Assembly: GCF_905147045.1 (NCBI RefSeq)
Contig: NC_065895.1
Location: 2,981,001 to 3,045,000 of the forward strand
Direction of reading: 5' to 3'
Source of the DNA: Nymphalis io
Lineage: Eukaryota > Arthropoda > Insecta > Lepidoptera > Nymphalidae
Length of the DNA stretch: 64,000 nucleotides
Numbering within the stretch: the stretch's first letter is position 1; each line of letters starts with the position of its first letter. The translations under genes and the position numbers were made by a program. This document shows, piece after piece, positions 51,201 to 63,690 of this stretch. The notes under the pieces are model-generated. The model searched no databases and was not told the DNA's origin. It was given only the letters and a program-made list of their open reading frames with translations.

Positions 51201-53155
51201 AAGCGTTGGTATATTAATGGATTTCATTAAACGGTGGCCTAATTTTATAAATATTATAACCAACCGGCAGAGGCCGTAAATGCGGAAAGTAAACGTAAAA
51301 GCAGGCAAAGGTCGGAGTTCGGACGTTGATGAATAGACGGACGGCTGTAGTAGCACACGTCCGAGCAATACATCTGATTCAAAGAAATTTTATATTTGAA
51401 AAGAAAATTCCATAAATAACATAGTATTCAGTATACTGATTTTACAACTATTTAAAAAATATCATTAACAACCAGTGTATCTCATCTCTTCTATTACAAC
51501 TAAAGTTTGCAAATAAATAAAAAGGACAAAAGATACGTTTTCAAGAAATACTTGCACGGCCTATTTTAATATTTGCTATAGGACTTCAAACACAATACCG
51601 CCGAGGGAAGTTTCATCAAACGATTAACAAATTCAATGTTTTTTTCTAAATGATAAAGACATTTATTATTAGTAGTTATATTATTATAGTTAGTATTAAA
51701 TAATTTTCGTTTTAAATTTCATAAACAGGAATAATAAAAAAAAATTTGCATCTCGCTGAAAATATTATTTTTACGTCAAGAAACGGCGTCGACGAGAAAA
51801 GCAACGAAGTTCCGTCGGCGTCAGTCTTCTACGCCAATAAATTATCAGCAGGATGTTAATCTAGACAAAGCAATTCACTTTGTGCGATTGAAAAAAGGAA
51901 GAAAAGTGGCGAGTGTCGAAGGGTTACGCATTATAAATCTCCAAAAATATACGTAACATTGTAATGATAATGTTTAATTATTAATTATCATTAAATCGAA
52001 AAAATATATAATATTAAGATTGGTTTTTTTTTTAATTTTTTTCTGTTGATAATACGATCGGCAGCTGGAGATAATAGTTTTCTGAGTATTAAACTCATCG
52101 AAAAAAAAACGTTAAAACGAATAGAAGAAAGAGATCGAACAAATAAGTCGGCGAGAAACTTCAAAATTCAATTCCGAATACATTTACGTTTTAGGAAGAA
52201 ATATTCCACCCAACATTTCGAATCTAATTTCAGAAATATTCGAGGGAAGGGATAACTCGCTCATCAGAGTTCTGACAACTAAAGATTTAAACATGATCCC
52301 CTTCATTACGTCGCCAGCATGTTTACACGAAGAGCGACGTTTTTATTCGCATTTCTGACATACTCGTAATGTCTACCCCAGTTTTTAACTGACAAGACTT
52401 AACGGAACGAATGAGTATGTGAACGTCGGTAATAACAATGACATAAAACAAGCTATGATACTAAATTTTTACATCAAATTAGAGGATATTAGAGTTATTT
52501 GTCTTGTGTATTTTGCAGTAAAGCATTCCATTCCAGTCTTATTTATTAGTGGCTTTGAAAAGACAAAAAAAGAAAGGGACAGAACATTTTCTAAATTTAG
52601 AAGATATATATTTTCTCTTTGTTCGGAATAAATGAACTTGGCTATAAATAAGCTGATGTATAGTTGTGAATCACATTTGTACATTGCCATACAAATTATC
52701 TCTGGATAACGAAAAACAAAGGCGCAATGTAAATGAAATTGGAATCTCTAATGAGTCACAAAAAAAAAGTTCATAACCTTCGGCTGGAGTCGCAATACGG
52801 TAGCGTTTATCTAAAGCCTATCGGGCAAGTTTCCAAGGCGTTGTGAGGGGTGGAGTGTTCTAGAGAGGAGCCAAGATGCCTCTTCGGTCATCTCATGCCA
52901 AGTGCTCCCGGCGTCTAAGCTCGCTTATAGGTTCCGGGAAATGTGTCACAAATTTTGATGCTAATTTCATATTTTTTGACAATTAAGTTGATTAAATACG
53001 AGAAAAATACGGTCGGTATAATTCAATTTAAAAACAACATTGACATAAAACAATTCTCGTAAAGTTAACGAAATTCTATATATTCAATGTTTTTTTTTTT
53101 TGTGATAGGGCCTGCAACTTTTATTATAAATAGTAGATGATGGTTTTACAAATTC

Positions 53156-53194
53156 TAGCACACCATTAAAATTTGTAATTTTAATGGTGTGCTA
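53156..53194. repeat. Perfect 18-bp hairpin with 3-base loop
   Basis: TAGCACACCATTAAAATT (53156-53173), loop TGT, and the exact reverse complement (53177-53194). It is isolated in otherwise unremarkable AT-rich DNA. No flanking duplication is evident. Confidence 0.9.
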
Positions 53195-54619
53195 ATTTAA
53201 TGGTTAAGCTTTTATTCATATCTTGCTTACTATTTATTTATTTCTATTCAAAAAAAAGTCTGTTTCACGGTCGCATTGTTGATCTTTACGAACAAAACCT
53301 TTACGTAAACATATCTACATATATGCCTATAAAGTTGTTAGTTAAAGACAGTTCGGGAGAGGAAATTGTAAATAAACACAGTGCAGACTCACTTCGACCC
53401 ATGAGGATAGTACGTTGAGGCAATAAACACATACCTACATTTAAATCTAATTTCAGAAACTTGTAAACTCCACTTAATCCGATTAAATCCTCTAGTTTTC
53501 TTAAAATTGAAAAAAAATAAAATATTTTTCATTTAATGAATAAATACTATCAATATCCTTTAATATTTAAACTATCTGAAAAAGAGAGCAAATTAAAGAA
53601 CATGTTGATAAGAAACAAAGTGAACTTACTAAAGAGCATATTACATAGAAGCAATGCGTCGTAAAAATATAATAACACTCAATACTGAAAACGAGCGTCG
53701 CATAAAAATTCGGAGCACATCACGCTCAATATTTCCGAAGGCAGTTTTAAAAGAAACCATAGAAACGTAATATCATATTTAAAACTTCACTAGTATACAT
53801 TATGAACAAAAGATTACGCAAAATATATTCAGACAAAAATCCTACCATCGTACGGAACCATGGCATCAGAACATTCGCGTCGAAAGTAATAAAAACAGAA
53901 GGGTACAAATTTAATCCAGCCCTAGATGGGATTCTCCCGAGAGACATAGCGTTAGCGAAATTGCTTGAATACATTAGCAAGGGCCGCCCTATCTTAACAA
54001 CTTACTGTCTAAGTAAGGTAAGCCTGCGTCTGAACTGCCTACGCATTTATCTTATCAGTGATTATGTCAATGATAGAGACAGCGATGCTTATTTTATCCT
54101 AATTTCACTATTTATTTGTTTCACTTTGATTAACTAGTTTATTTATAGAATTATTTGTAAAACTTTAAATGGAAACACCAAAATTATTTAAGGATTATCG
54201 TGTAAAATGTTCATTAATTAATGAGTAGATCCTATTGCATTATTAAATTGAATATTTACTACAATAAAATATTAGATATTGTATCACGAATACGCATGAA
54301 TGCTAATATAAATATTTTAAACAAAATAAATTATGCTTGAAAACGAATACCCTAACTCTGTATGTTGTGGTTTTCAATTTTATCTCTTGTGTATATTAAA
54401 CTTAATAAAGTCATGGTTACCATAAAAGAGGCTGTTTACGGCAATATTCTTTTTAAACGTTCAGGTGCTAATAAAGCCAGGGTTTAATGTTTCACGAAGT
54501 TCTTAAAGTTGCGTTATGAAACAACGTAATTTTTAGCGAGGTTTTGGTGGCAGTTTACATTGTTAATATCCATTGATAACAAGTTGCACGTTAATTTTTT
54601 CAGGATTCAGGCTTAGTTA

Positions 54620-54720
54620 TTTACAGTAACAGCCTGTTATTGTCCCACTGCTGGGCTAAGGCCTCTTCTCCCTTATGAGGAGAAGGTTTGGAGCTTATTC
54701 CACCACGCTGCTTCAATGCT
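54620..54720 (-). repeat. Family A 3'-end fragment
   Basis: TACAGTAACAGCCTGTTATTGTCCC through CCACCACGCTGCTTCAATGC: the 3' third of family A in minus sense. The rest is absent, so this copy is 5'-truncated. Confidence 0.88.
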
Positions 54721-56401
54721 TAGTTATTTATTTTAATGAAAATTCCTACATTTTGTTAATCTATTGAAATATCATCGAATGCATCTGGTGAACATAACAT
54801 ATATCTAATTTTACAAAATTTAATAGACTAAAATATACTATAAAGTATTGGGTGATAGTATAATATTGATAACTGATATACGAGTGGGTAGTACTTACTC
54901 AGGCGGACCAGCAGCAAAATAAAGTTTGTCGGACTTTCGAAGTTCGGAATCGTTCATGAACATTCTATTGTGTACAACGTGTGCTTCGTAATTGTAGTAA
55001 AAACTTGGCAAAACAGTTTTTCGATGTATTTTATTTTACGGTAAAATATAAAATTTTATCGTTGGGATTTAAGTATTGTGAAATAAATATTGATGGAGAA
55101 ACGAGGCGTGACACCGAATGCACTACGCACTCAAAATTTACTACGCATCTTGAGTTTTATTGTAAGTTTTACGATCTTAAATGCCTAAATTTAATGTTGC
55201 CACTTAATTTTTTATATACAAGCGTGATAAAGATTAATCTTTAGGTTTTCTTTTTTTATCTTAAAACCATAACGTAACCTTGTTAAAGTAATGGCTAACT
55301 CTTGAAGTATCCGACTTCTAATTTTTGTTAAACCGTTCTAAATTTTCTATCTCTGAACTCTTTTTTATATAATTCCTATAAGACTGCTTGCAGCAATACG
55401 TATCTACTTTATTCCATATTTCATTTAGTTTAAATGAATTTTTAATTATTAAACATCGTAAAATAATACCATACACAATCCTATAAAGCTTGAAAGTATA
55501 TTTTGATAAATATATCACTGAAATGATTTTCCTTCGTTACCGTCATATTTACACTTTGTCAAAGTTACTTAGATTCTCAAATGTAATCTTCTTAACTAAT
55601 GTGCTGGTCCGCACGTCTCAGATGTGAAGATTAAGTAAATTTTAGCTGTTACATAACAGCACACCACTTTTAAGCTTATTTTAACCGCATGTCTCTACAT
55701 AGTATAAAATGAACTATCAAATTATATTATAATCGGATTGTTCATTTATAACAAAGACAAATAATTTTTTGTCTCCGAGATCCGATTGTATATGATTCTG
55801 TGTGTTTGATTTGCTATCTTATATACATCTCTTAATGAAGAACAATTAATTTTATATAAATATTAAAATGATCCGTTGGTTGAGAGGAAAGAGAAAACCC
55901 CGATTGTGTACTTTAGAGGCCTAATAAAAAAAATTAAAGAAATGTTTGTATGCGAAAAGTTATACATATTAGTAAGTGGATGGATATAACTGTTTCTATA
56001 TTAAATCGTAAACAAATACAAAATAAGACAAAAAAAAACGCCGAGTCTCTTTCGCCGGTTCTTCCCAAGTCACGGAATTTCCTTTTAACCTGTAATAGTT
56101 TTTAAATTGACTATCAGATGGTTGATACTTTATGCCAAACAGTTTTTATTTAAAAAGGGTTGGGATCATCAATATTCACGGATAAATCATACATCAAATT
56201 ACATACGAAGAAATCATCATCCATCCCACATAGCTATAAACTGGTTTTAATCCTACGACCCGCGGATGCCATCCATATAAAAAATAGCCACAATATCGTT
56301 CACCGGACGCATGCTTCTCGTATGCGTCATATTGGAAACCTGCATTGAGCATAGGTCATTTAAGATCAAAATATTATTTTGCAGTACAACTGTTATTTAT
56401 A

Positions 56402-56431
56402 TATTTATGTAATTAAGTAATTACATAAATA
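56402..56431. repeat. Perfect 14-bp palindrome
   Basis: TATTTATGTAATTA, two bases (AG), then TAATTACATAAATA. An almost spacer-free perfect palindrome. Confidence 0.85.
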
Positions 56432-57173
56432 AGGCGTGCGCCACTTAAGAAGTGTTAACGGAAGAGACACTTAACACGATGTAAAATTAATGAAGTTGGT
56501 AAGAAATTTCGGAATGTTAAGAGGGCTTTGGTTGTCATGAAAATTGTACATAAATAATAATTTTGTCAGACATGTCACATACACACACTATTTTTATTTG
56601 ATAAATGCTAACTTTGTGAGCACTTTTCAAATGAATAATCATTCGTACCTTGTGTATATAATTCAACTCGTACTCATTGCAAGACCTGGAAAAGATTCCC
56701 TAGCCCAGCCGTGGGGTATTTACAGGTGTTACTTTACTTTTTAAAAATGATTTGATATTTTGTAAATTGGAAATATTTTTTTGAAACTTAACAGAATATT
56801 TAAATCAAACCGTACCTACATCATATCAATACTAAATGGAATTGTACCTATATTCTTAAAAATAGCTACGGTCTGGCTGTGAAAACCAAAACAGAAGACT
56901 CGTGAATGGTTAAAAACATAGGTAAGTAACGTATTCCGAAAGTTAAATGTGCCTAGTTCATTGCGATCAATTAGTGTGCGCCGAACTTCAGTCACATGTA
57001 TACGCTTGTGCTATTTAATTACCACTTTAAAAGCAGGGTTGATTTTGTGAAACAATTCAAGTATCTTGTTGAAAGGTAGTACTTGTTAAAAATAATAACC
57101 GTGACAAATACTGTTGAGAACATTTTACGTATTACACCCGTGCGTGATGGTACCTCCCGTCCATGATGTTATT

Positions 57174-57353
57174 ATACTAGTTTCCGCCCACATGTGAGAT
57201 TTGAGTGGGGATGGGGCAGTTGTTACGTGCCCCATGTTCTTTTCTGTACCCCCGACAGCGATAATGCAACATTTCATGAAGATCGATTGAGTAACTAAGA
57301 CGCGAAAGCTTAACAAACACACACACTTACACATTTATAATATCAGTTAGGAT
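57174..57353 (+). repeat. LINE-end-like repeat
   Basis: TACTAGTTTCCGCCCACATG...TTTCTGTACCCCCGACAGC...TTTCATGAAGATCGATTGAG...AAGACGCGAAAGC...ACACTTACACATTTATAATATCAGTTAGGAT. The same block order appears at 60245-60440. It is of the type found at 3' ends of RTE-like elements. A related fragment follows at 57370-57500. Confidence 0.55.
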
Positions 57354-57934
57354 TGGCAACTATCTGCTAAGCCCGGTTTCATCCTTCTCAAATGTTACGG
57401 CTCGTGGGTCGTAGCGCGATGTTATATAGTTTATAAGCTTACTCAATAAATGAGCTATCTACCGCAACAATGTTTTGTCAAATTGGTACCTTGACATTTT
57501 TTCTTCAACTTTATATATTATCAACTATAATTACAGATATACTATTATGCATAAATAATATCATTTACAAATACACTCATGTATAACTAACCAAAAGTGC
57601 ATTTGTGTGCATTTAAGTGACGCATGAACAAACCATTGTCTATTATAGCCAGGTGCAACGGACTGATTGTCGGAATTTGTTTGTTTTACGTTCGTTCTTC
57701 AATCGATACTATCGGTCGTAAAAATTAATGAAACAGTATATCACTGATTGAATCGAATTTTTAAAAGGGTAATGCCCTGCTTTTCTCGTTGTTATATATA
57801 ACGTTGGAATCACTCGTTGACATATTTGATAAAAATAACTAACAATTAAATTAGAATATATGAATGAGAAATTAAACACTGCCAAACTTTTGCTTTTGAG
57901 AAATTATTGTCAGAAAAACCCAATAACGTCCATC

Positions 57935-58012
57935 GTTCGTCATTGACCCGACCCGGGATTTCAAGCCAATACCTCGGAATTTGAGCCTTATAATCCAGCC
58001 ACTAATAAATGG
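57935..58012 (-). repeat. Family C head fragment
   Basis: CATTGACCCGACCCGGGATTTCAAGCC...TTATAATCCAGCCACTA is the tRNA-like head of family C on the minus strand, degraded. A further family C end fragment lies at 58448-58540 (GACTAGCTAACTGCGCAAG...CACGGCAACG). Confidence 0.5.
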
Positions 58013-59210
58013 AATCTAAATCAATCTAATTCATTAATATATTTTAAATTATCTACATATTTCTAAATATTATCAAAAGCCTTTGCGAAAACGCAGTCTC
58101 ATCATTTCGTATATATAATCGCAATGTTTATTCAACGAAAAAAATTGCAGACTAATATTTCACTTGCAAGCGTTCCCCAAATCAGTGGCTATAGGCTCCG
58201 GCTGTAATTAAAGCCGCCTAAGGTAATGGCAACGGGGAGGGACATCAGCAGGGATCGCGCCCCCATTGAATTCAAAACACAGGTATATATAAAACAGTAT
58301 CTGGCTATGAGTTGTTGAGAAGTAAAAATTTATGCGTATAATTTAATATGTCTATCTAAAATATTCCCTTACAATTAGTTCAACATTTTAAATCGAAATG
58401 GTCCATAATATTTAATTCCTTGCAACATAATTTTGTCACTATATATATAGGACTAGCTAACTGCGCAAGAGTTTTCTTAATATGCGCAAGCACAGATGTA
58501 CTCTATAATCTATTTCTGAGATAATTCGATCACGGCAACGTGATTTTATATGATTTCCGAGCGAGACAAGGGGTTATCATTGTCACCATAGTAAGTCGAG
58601 GCTGTATTAGCCTCGAGTTACTAATTAGAGTTATTAAGCCTCAATAGTATTAGAACCCGAATTCTGAATCAGCAGATCCCGTAGGTGTAGTTCGGCACAC
58701 GGGCGATCTTGTTGAGGTGTATCATGAAATTAGGTTACTGTGGTAGATCTTCTTTATGCGTAAAGCGAGTAAAATTTCAAGGTCAAATAAAAATAACAAA
58801 TGCACGCGATTATTATTTTTTTCATTTCAATTTAGATTATAAGCAAAGTCTCGTGCAATCGAAGAATAAAAATACTTCTCTTTGTAATTAAAAACAAAAC
58901 CAAAATTAATTTTAAAAAACCACAACAAAACTCGAAGCAATCACAAACATTATATAAATATTTACAAATATAAAGACGTAATTGTCACCAATTAAATAAC
59001 TCAATGTTTTCAAAGCGTTCGTAAACAATGAAAATATTTTAACTCAACAGACATAGAGAATGTATTAAAGACATCGACGCATTTTCTAGGAATTTATCGG
59101 AATATCGTGTTAACATATTTATCTATGTACGTACAAATACAAACAAAGAGATTTGCATTGAAAATATGCCTTCTTCCTACATTATAAATAAATAATATTT
59201 ATACTAAAGA

Positions 59211-59362
59211 TTGCAATCGTTGGTCTAGTGGCTCGCTTAAAAAGATCCGAGGTCCGAGGTTCAATTACTAGGTTCAACCAATAAAAGTTACTGGATAGTT
59301 CTGTCGAGAACCTCTTAGTAGCAGTCCCGAGTATATGTAATGTTTACACTCCCGTAACTCGT
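59211..59362 (+). repeat. Family C SINE, 3'-truncated
   Basis: GATTGCAATCGTTGGTCTAGTGGC head, AGGTTCAATTACTAGG box B region, then AATAAAAGTTACTGG...CTTAGTAGCAGTCCCGAG...TTTACACTCCCG. It ends mid-body. Confidence 0.7.
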
Positions 59363-59905
59363 ATACAAATTAAATTCAAAACGTAATATATAAAGACGCA
59401 AATACCTTTAAATGTTTTAATGCTAGGCAAGGGCTTCGTTTAAGAAGCTTTAGAAAGAGGTTTAAACTTATCATATTAGTTGATCATAATTAATTTAACA
59501 AGTCTAGGAACTTTCGATTCAAGCTATGGCTAAAACATTAGGTACTTATCACAAAGTCAATTCATTTTAGTTCATATTTTTAATTTTACCGCGACCTGTT
59601 TTAAGTCTAGAGTTGAATTCACTGCGGTGATAACTTTGAATTGAAATTAACTAAAACTGCCGCACATTAACATATTTAATGTCCGTATCCGTATAAATAT
59701 CCGTTGCATACAACACTATATTTTAAGCCGATTTACGAGAACAATCAACAACCAATGCCCTTTCATTAAATTAATACCAATTTAGTGACCAGCAATTTTC
59801 GTATTTCCTCTTAAAAAAATCTTTCGATTTTAAAATTTTATATCTTATATATTTTGAATAATATACTATTGCTTTTGAAATAAAAATAATTTGCTACTGT
59901 TTGTG

Positions 59906-60110
59906 TTAGGGCTTTGAGCAAGCACATCTGAGTAGGTACTACCCACAAATATTCTACCGCTAAATAGCAATACTTAGTATTTTTGTATTCCAGTTTGAAG
60001 GGTGAGTGAGCCAGAGTGAGTATAGGCAAAATGGACATAACACCTTAACTCCCAAGGTTGGTGGCGGTTTGGCGATGTAAAAAACGGTTAATATTTCTTA
60101 CAGCCAGTTA
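59906..60110 (+). repeat. Family B repeat, 3'-truncated
   Basis: TTAGGGCTTTGAGCAAGCACATC through CAAGGTTGGTGGCGGTTTGGCGATG and TTAATATTTCTTACAG. The tail segment with GCTCGTCCGCC is lost. Confidence 0.8.
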
Positions 60111-60244
60111 TTTGCCAGTTCGCATACGTATCTTATTAAAAAAGGTTACTGAATATACATAGGTACATCTGAGCTAGAGTTGACTTTATGAAAGAAACTT
60201 AGTAGGACTATAAAAGTTAAAACTTGTAATTTAAAATTATTAAT

Positions 60245-60440
60245 CAACTAGCTTCCGCCTGCGGCTTCGCCCACGAGGGGGCAGGTGTTCGATATTCTAT
60301 GTCCTTTCCTGTACACCTGACAACGTGTATATAATTTCATGATGATCAACCGCTCAAGCAGTTAACACGTGAAAACATAAAAAAGAAACTCACTTTTGCA
60401 TTTATGTATTGTATTAGTTAGTATTAATAAATAAGAAAAA
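60245..60440 (+). repeat. LINE-end-like repeat
   Basis: ACTAGCTTCCGCCTGCGGC opening, then CTTTCCTGTACACCTGACAAC, TTTCATGATGATCAACC, AACACGTGAAAACATAA and GTATTAGTTAGTATTAATA. The same order of blocks as 57174-57353, so the two are related copies. Confidence 0.55.
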
Positions 60441-60491
60441 AAGCTAGAAGGTACTCTTTTGTCATTATGTTCATTTTTTGTATTCATGCTT

Positions 60492-60520
60492 ATTATGCAA
60501 TACCGTAAATATTGCATAAT
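60492..60520. repeat. Perfect 11-bp inverted repeat
   Basis: ATTATGCAATA (60492-60502), 7-base spacer, TATTGCATAAT (60510-60520). Confidence 0.75.
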
Positions 60521-62273
60521 GTTAAAGGTTTAAAAGACCAAAAGATTTTTAAGGGAAACACAATTGGTACATCATAAAATCGCCTAGATGTCGTCCTGTG
60601 AGATTTTGTTCCTCATTCATGACGAATCATCGTTTAGACTATCATATCTGTGCACTTGAATATGACACATTGTTATAACAAAAACAGAAACAGGAGTTCA
60701 AAGCATCTGTTGTCATGGAGAAGAAACATAAGTCTCTAGTGGTGGAAGAGCTTCGTGTCAGTTCGCCTCCGTTGGTACCGAATATCAATTCTATATCTAG
60801 GCGATGCAGCATATTTCTTGCAGAGCCAGTAACTATGCTTACATTTTTATAAATTACATACGCCAATATAAAATGTCTTATTAAATCACAGTTTATCAGA
60901 CACAAGCAGACCCGTGGGAGATGCGTCAACGTTTAAGTCATATCTGAATCATCGCCAAACGTCATAAATAATCTGAACAAGAAAGAGCTATATTGTCAAC
61001 AAAGAAAGGGCCAACGCAGTTGCGGCGAGGAAGTTCATCATAATTTTCATTACCGAGAATAATAAATAACAAAGGACATGACATTTTTAATGTTATGGAC
61101 GTGTGGTGCAATTTGTACTAATTGCGAATACAGCCTTTTCTTTGTTTCTCGTTATCGACGTTTTGTTATGTGAAAGCACGACAAAAACTTTCGCAGTTAT
61201 AATAATACTTAATTGATTGATACAATAATTATTATACAAAAGGTTTTTTTTTCCTCAATAACGGTAAATAATACAGTAATATACAAAAAACACCCTGCTC
61301 AACAGACTGCCCTGTGGAATTTATATATCATTGTGCCTAAGAGGGTTGGTGCTAAACGATAAAAAACGAGGCTCAGTCTATGAGCTAAGTAAACACCAGT
61401 TCTTTGGTCAGCAGTCTCTCAAAAAGTCCTTTTATAATATTACCTAACTACCTAATACCTGGCATTCATTGCAATGCCTTTTTATTTATTTATTATAAAA
61501 TATGCAATACGAGTCGGGCACTATCTTCTATACGTTGAATACTATACCAACAACCTTTACGCAAGTACCAACAACTTTAAATTTAGTACAAAGTTTGAAT
61601 TCGGATGGGCAATACGTGAACTCTTAGGGATACGATCAACTAAGCACTAATTTTATGGCCATAGCCACCAGGTTCTGAATTCACGAACGAAGTCGAATTA
61701 TCTATATCTAACTAAATAATCCATTATTAGTCGATAATACGTCTTCATTTGTCAAACACTGATGACCGTTAATTCTAAAATCAAATTAATCAGACTTTGA
61801 TCAGCAGTTTAGAAATTGAGGGTATTTCTCCCAAGAAAACACTCGTCACAAACACGATAGTACATCACACTGAATATAAAACCTCAAGATCTATATCTGT
61901 CTTAAACCAGAAACAATGTTTCTTATCTATATTTATCTATATTTTTAAATTGACAGAGATTTATTGTTGAAGCTTTTCCCCGTCAGGTTTATATATTTTA
62001 TAGTTTGTCTTTGTTTTTGTAAGCTTTGTATGGAGATTTTTCTATCTATAACAAGCAGGCAGATGTGCGTATCGGCCATTAGGACAATAAGAATAAAAGC
62101 CATTTATTGTATTTTCTTTGTCAATGCGCTAATAATAACCCTATTCGTTCATTGACCCTATAATAACCACTGGCAATAGTGTATATGCATTAAAAGGTCA
62201 ATTCTTATACAGGCCAGCCATGCACAAAGGTCTATCGCCAGTGATTGGCACTAGGAATACTTGAAGAATGACT

Positions 62274-62626
62274 GACTGCCTCGTTGGTCTATGTAAGACC
62301 GCAGACCTGGAGGTCCTGGGTTCAATTCCCAGGTCGGGCCCATTAAAAGTTATTGGGTTTTTCTGTCAGAAAATTCTCAGTGGCAGCCCGGAGTCTGGAA
62401 GTTGGAAGTGTGTACACTCCCGTGCCTCGAAAAACAAGTAAAGCCGTTGGTCCTGCGTCTGAACTCTTTTCGGTCGTATCGGATTGCCGTCCCATCGGAT
62501 TATGAGAGTTAGAGAATAGAGTGCACCTGTGTTTGCGCACATACTTTTGCACTATAATATCTCCTGCGTAGTTGGCTAATCTCTCCTGAGATTGGCCGCT
62601 GTGGCCGAAATCGGTCTGGAGGGCAA
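62274..62626 (+). repeat. Family C SINE, full length
   Basis: Best-preserved family C copy. The head is GACTGCCTCGTTGGTCTATG with GGGTTCAATTCCCAGG (box B) in place, then AGTTATTGGGTTTTTCTGTC, CGTATCGGATTGCCGTCCC and GTGGCCGAAATCGGTCTGGA. The head resembles tRNA-Glu/Asp (GGTCTAGTGG-type box A in sister copies). Confidence 0.88.
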
Positions 62627-63194
62627 TATTACTTGGAAGAAAGGAAATTTATTCTAACAATTAAAGTTTCCGAGACGAATATACATTTACAACTTTACCT
62701 ACTAAAATACAGGTGTATGAACTTGTGTGATCATTAACAGTGACATCTCAGTTATTATAATAGAGAGATTTACCTTACTAACGAACGAAATCTAAAAAAT
62801 CACAAGCTCTAAACGTTAAAATTTAACAAATACGCGATAAACATGAGGCGGAACTCTATCACGAGGAACATCCACGCAAGTGAGATTCTGAAAATATCAC
62901 ACAATTCCATCCACTCCCTAAATAATCAGTACGAATGTATGAATATGATTATTACTATGGAATATGGATATTACGATGTAATAAATAAATGAATATATTA
63001 TCAAAGCGTAGAGTGTAATATTGAAGTTTATTAAATATTTATATAAAGATTTTGCCAATTAATAAATTAGTTAGATATTATTGTTTTCGTATATCTTGAA
63101 CGCAAGATTACTTTCCGACTTGAAAATTACCGAACAAAAGAGTTATTTCATAGAATATATACATTTTTATTATAATAAAAATAGAATTACTGCA

Positions 63195-63380
63195 CAAGGG
63201 CACAGTGATGCGTGACGCGTCGAGGTTAAATCAGGCAAGTCGACCCACGCCGCTGCTAATTAAGAAACGCACGCTCAGTCCGCTGCACCTCGAAACCGAC
63301 TCATCGCGAACAGAGACAAAGCACCCAACAAATGACACGTCCTCGAGCAATGTTAAACCGTTTAGGAACAAAGAACCTAA
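63195..63380 (+). other. GC-richer block with plus-strand open frame
   Basis: TGCGTGACGCGTCGAGG...CGACCCACGCCGCTGC...CAGTCCGCTGCACCTCG...GACACGTCCTCGAGC stands out from AT-rich flanks. The plus frame is open for about 60 codons before running into the adjacent family B. No domain is recognised. It could be an exon or regulatory DNA of the next gene to the right, or an element fragment. Confidence 0.25.
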
Positions 63381-63386
63381 ACTGAT

Positions 63387-63690
63387 GATAATTCTTTTTT
63401 TTTTTTATAGAATAGGAAGGCGGACGAGCATATGGGCCACCTGATGGTAAGTGGTCACCAACGCTCTTAGACATTAGCATTGTAAGAAATGTCAACCATC
63501 GCTTACATATCCAATGCGCCACCAACCTTGGGAACTAAGATTTTATGTCCCTTGTGCCTGTAATTACACTGGCTCACTCACCCTTCAAACCGGAACACAA
63601 CAATATCAAGTATTGCTGTTTTGCGGTAGAATATCTGATGAGTGGGTGGTACCTACCCAGACGAGCTTGCACAAAGCCCTACCAAAATTC
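63387..63690 (-). repeat. Family B interspersed repeat, full length
   Basis: T-run, ATAGAATAGGAAGGCGGACGAGC, through GACGAGCTTGCACAAAGCCCTACC. It is nearly identical to the copy at 17872-18168, so recent. Confidence 0.93.

Noticed and set aside
53802..54137. Plus-strand frame of 111 codons
   Set aside because: Longer than most chance frames here, but no recognisable motif, no clear splice sites, and the last third is low-complexity hydrophobic sequence.
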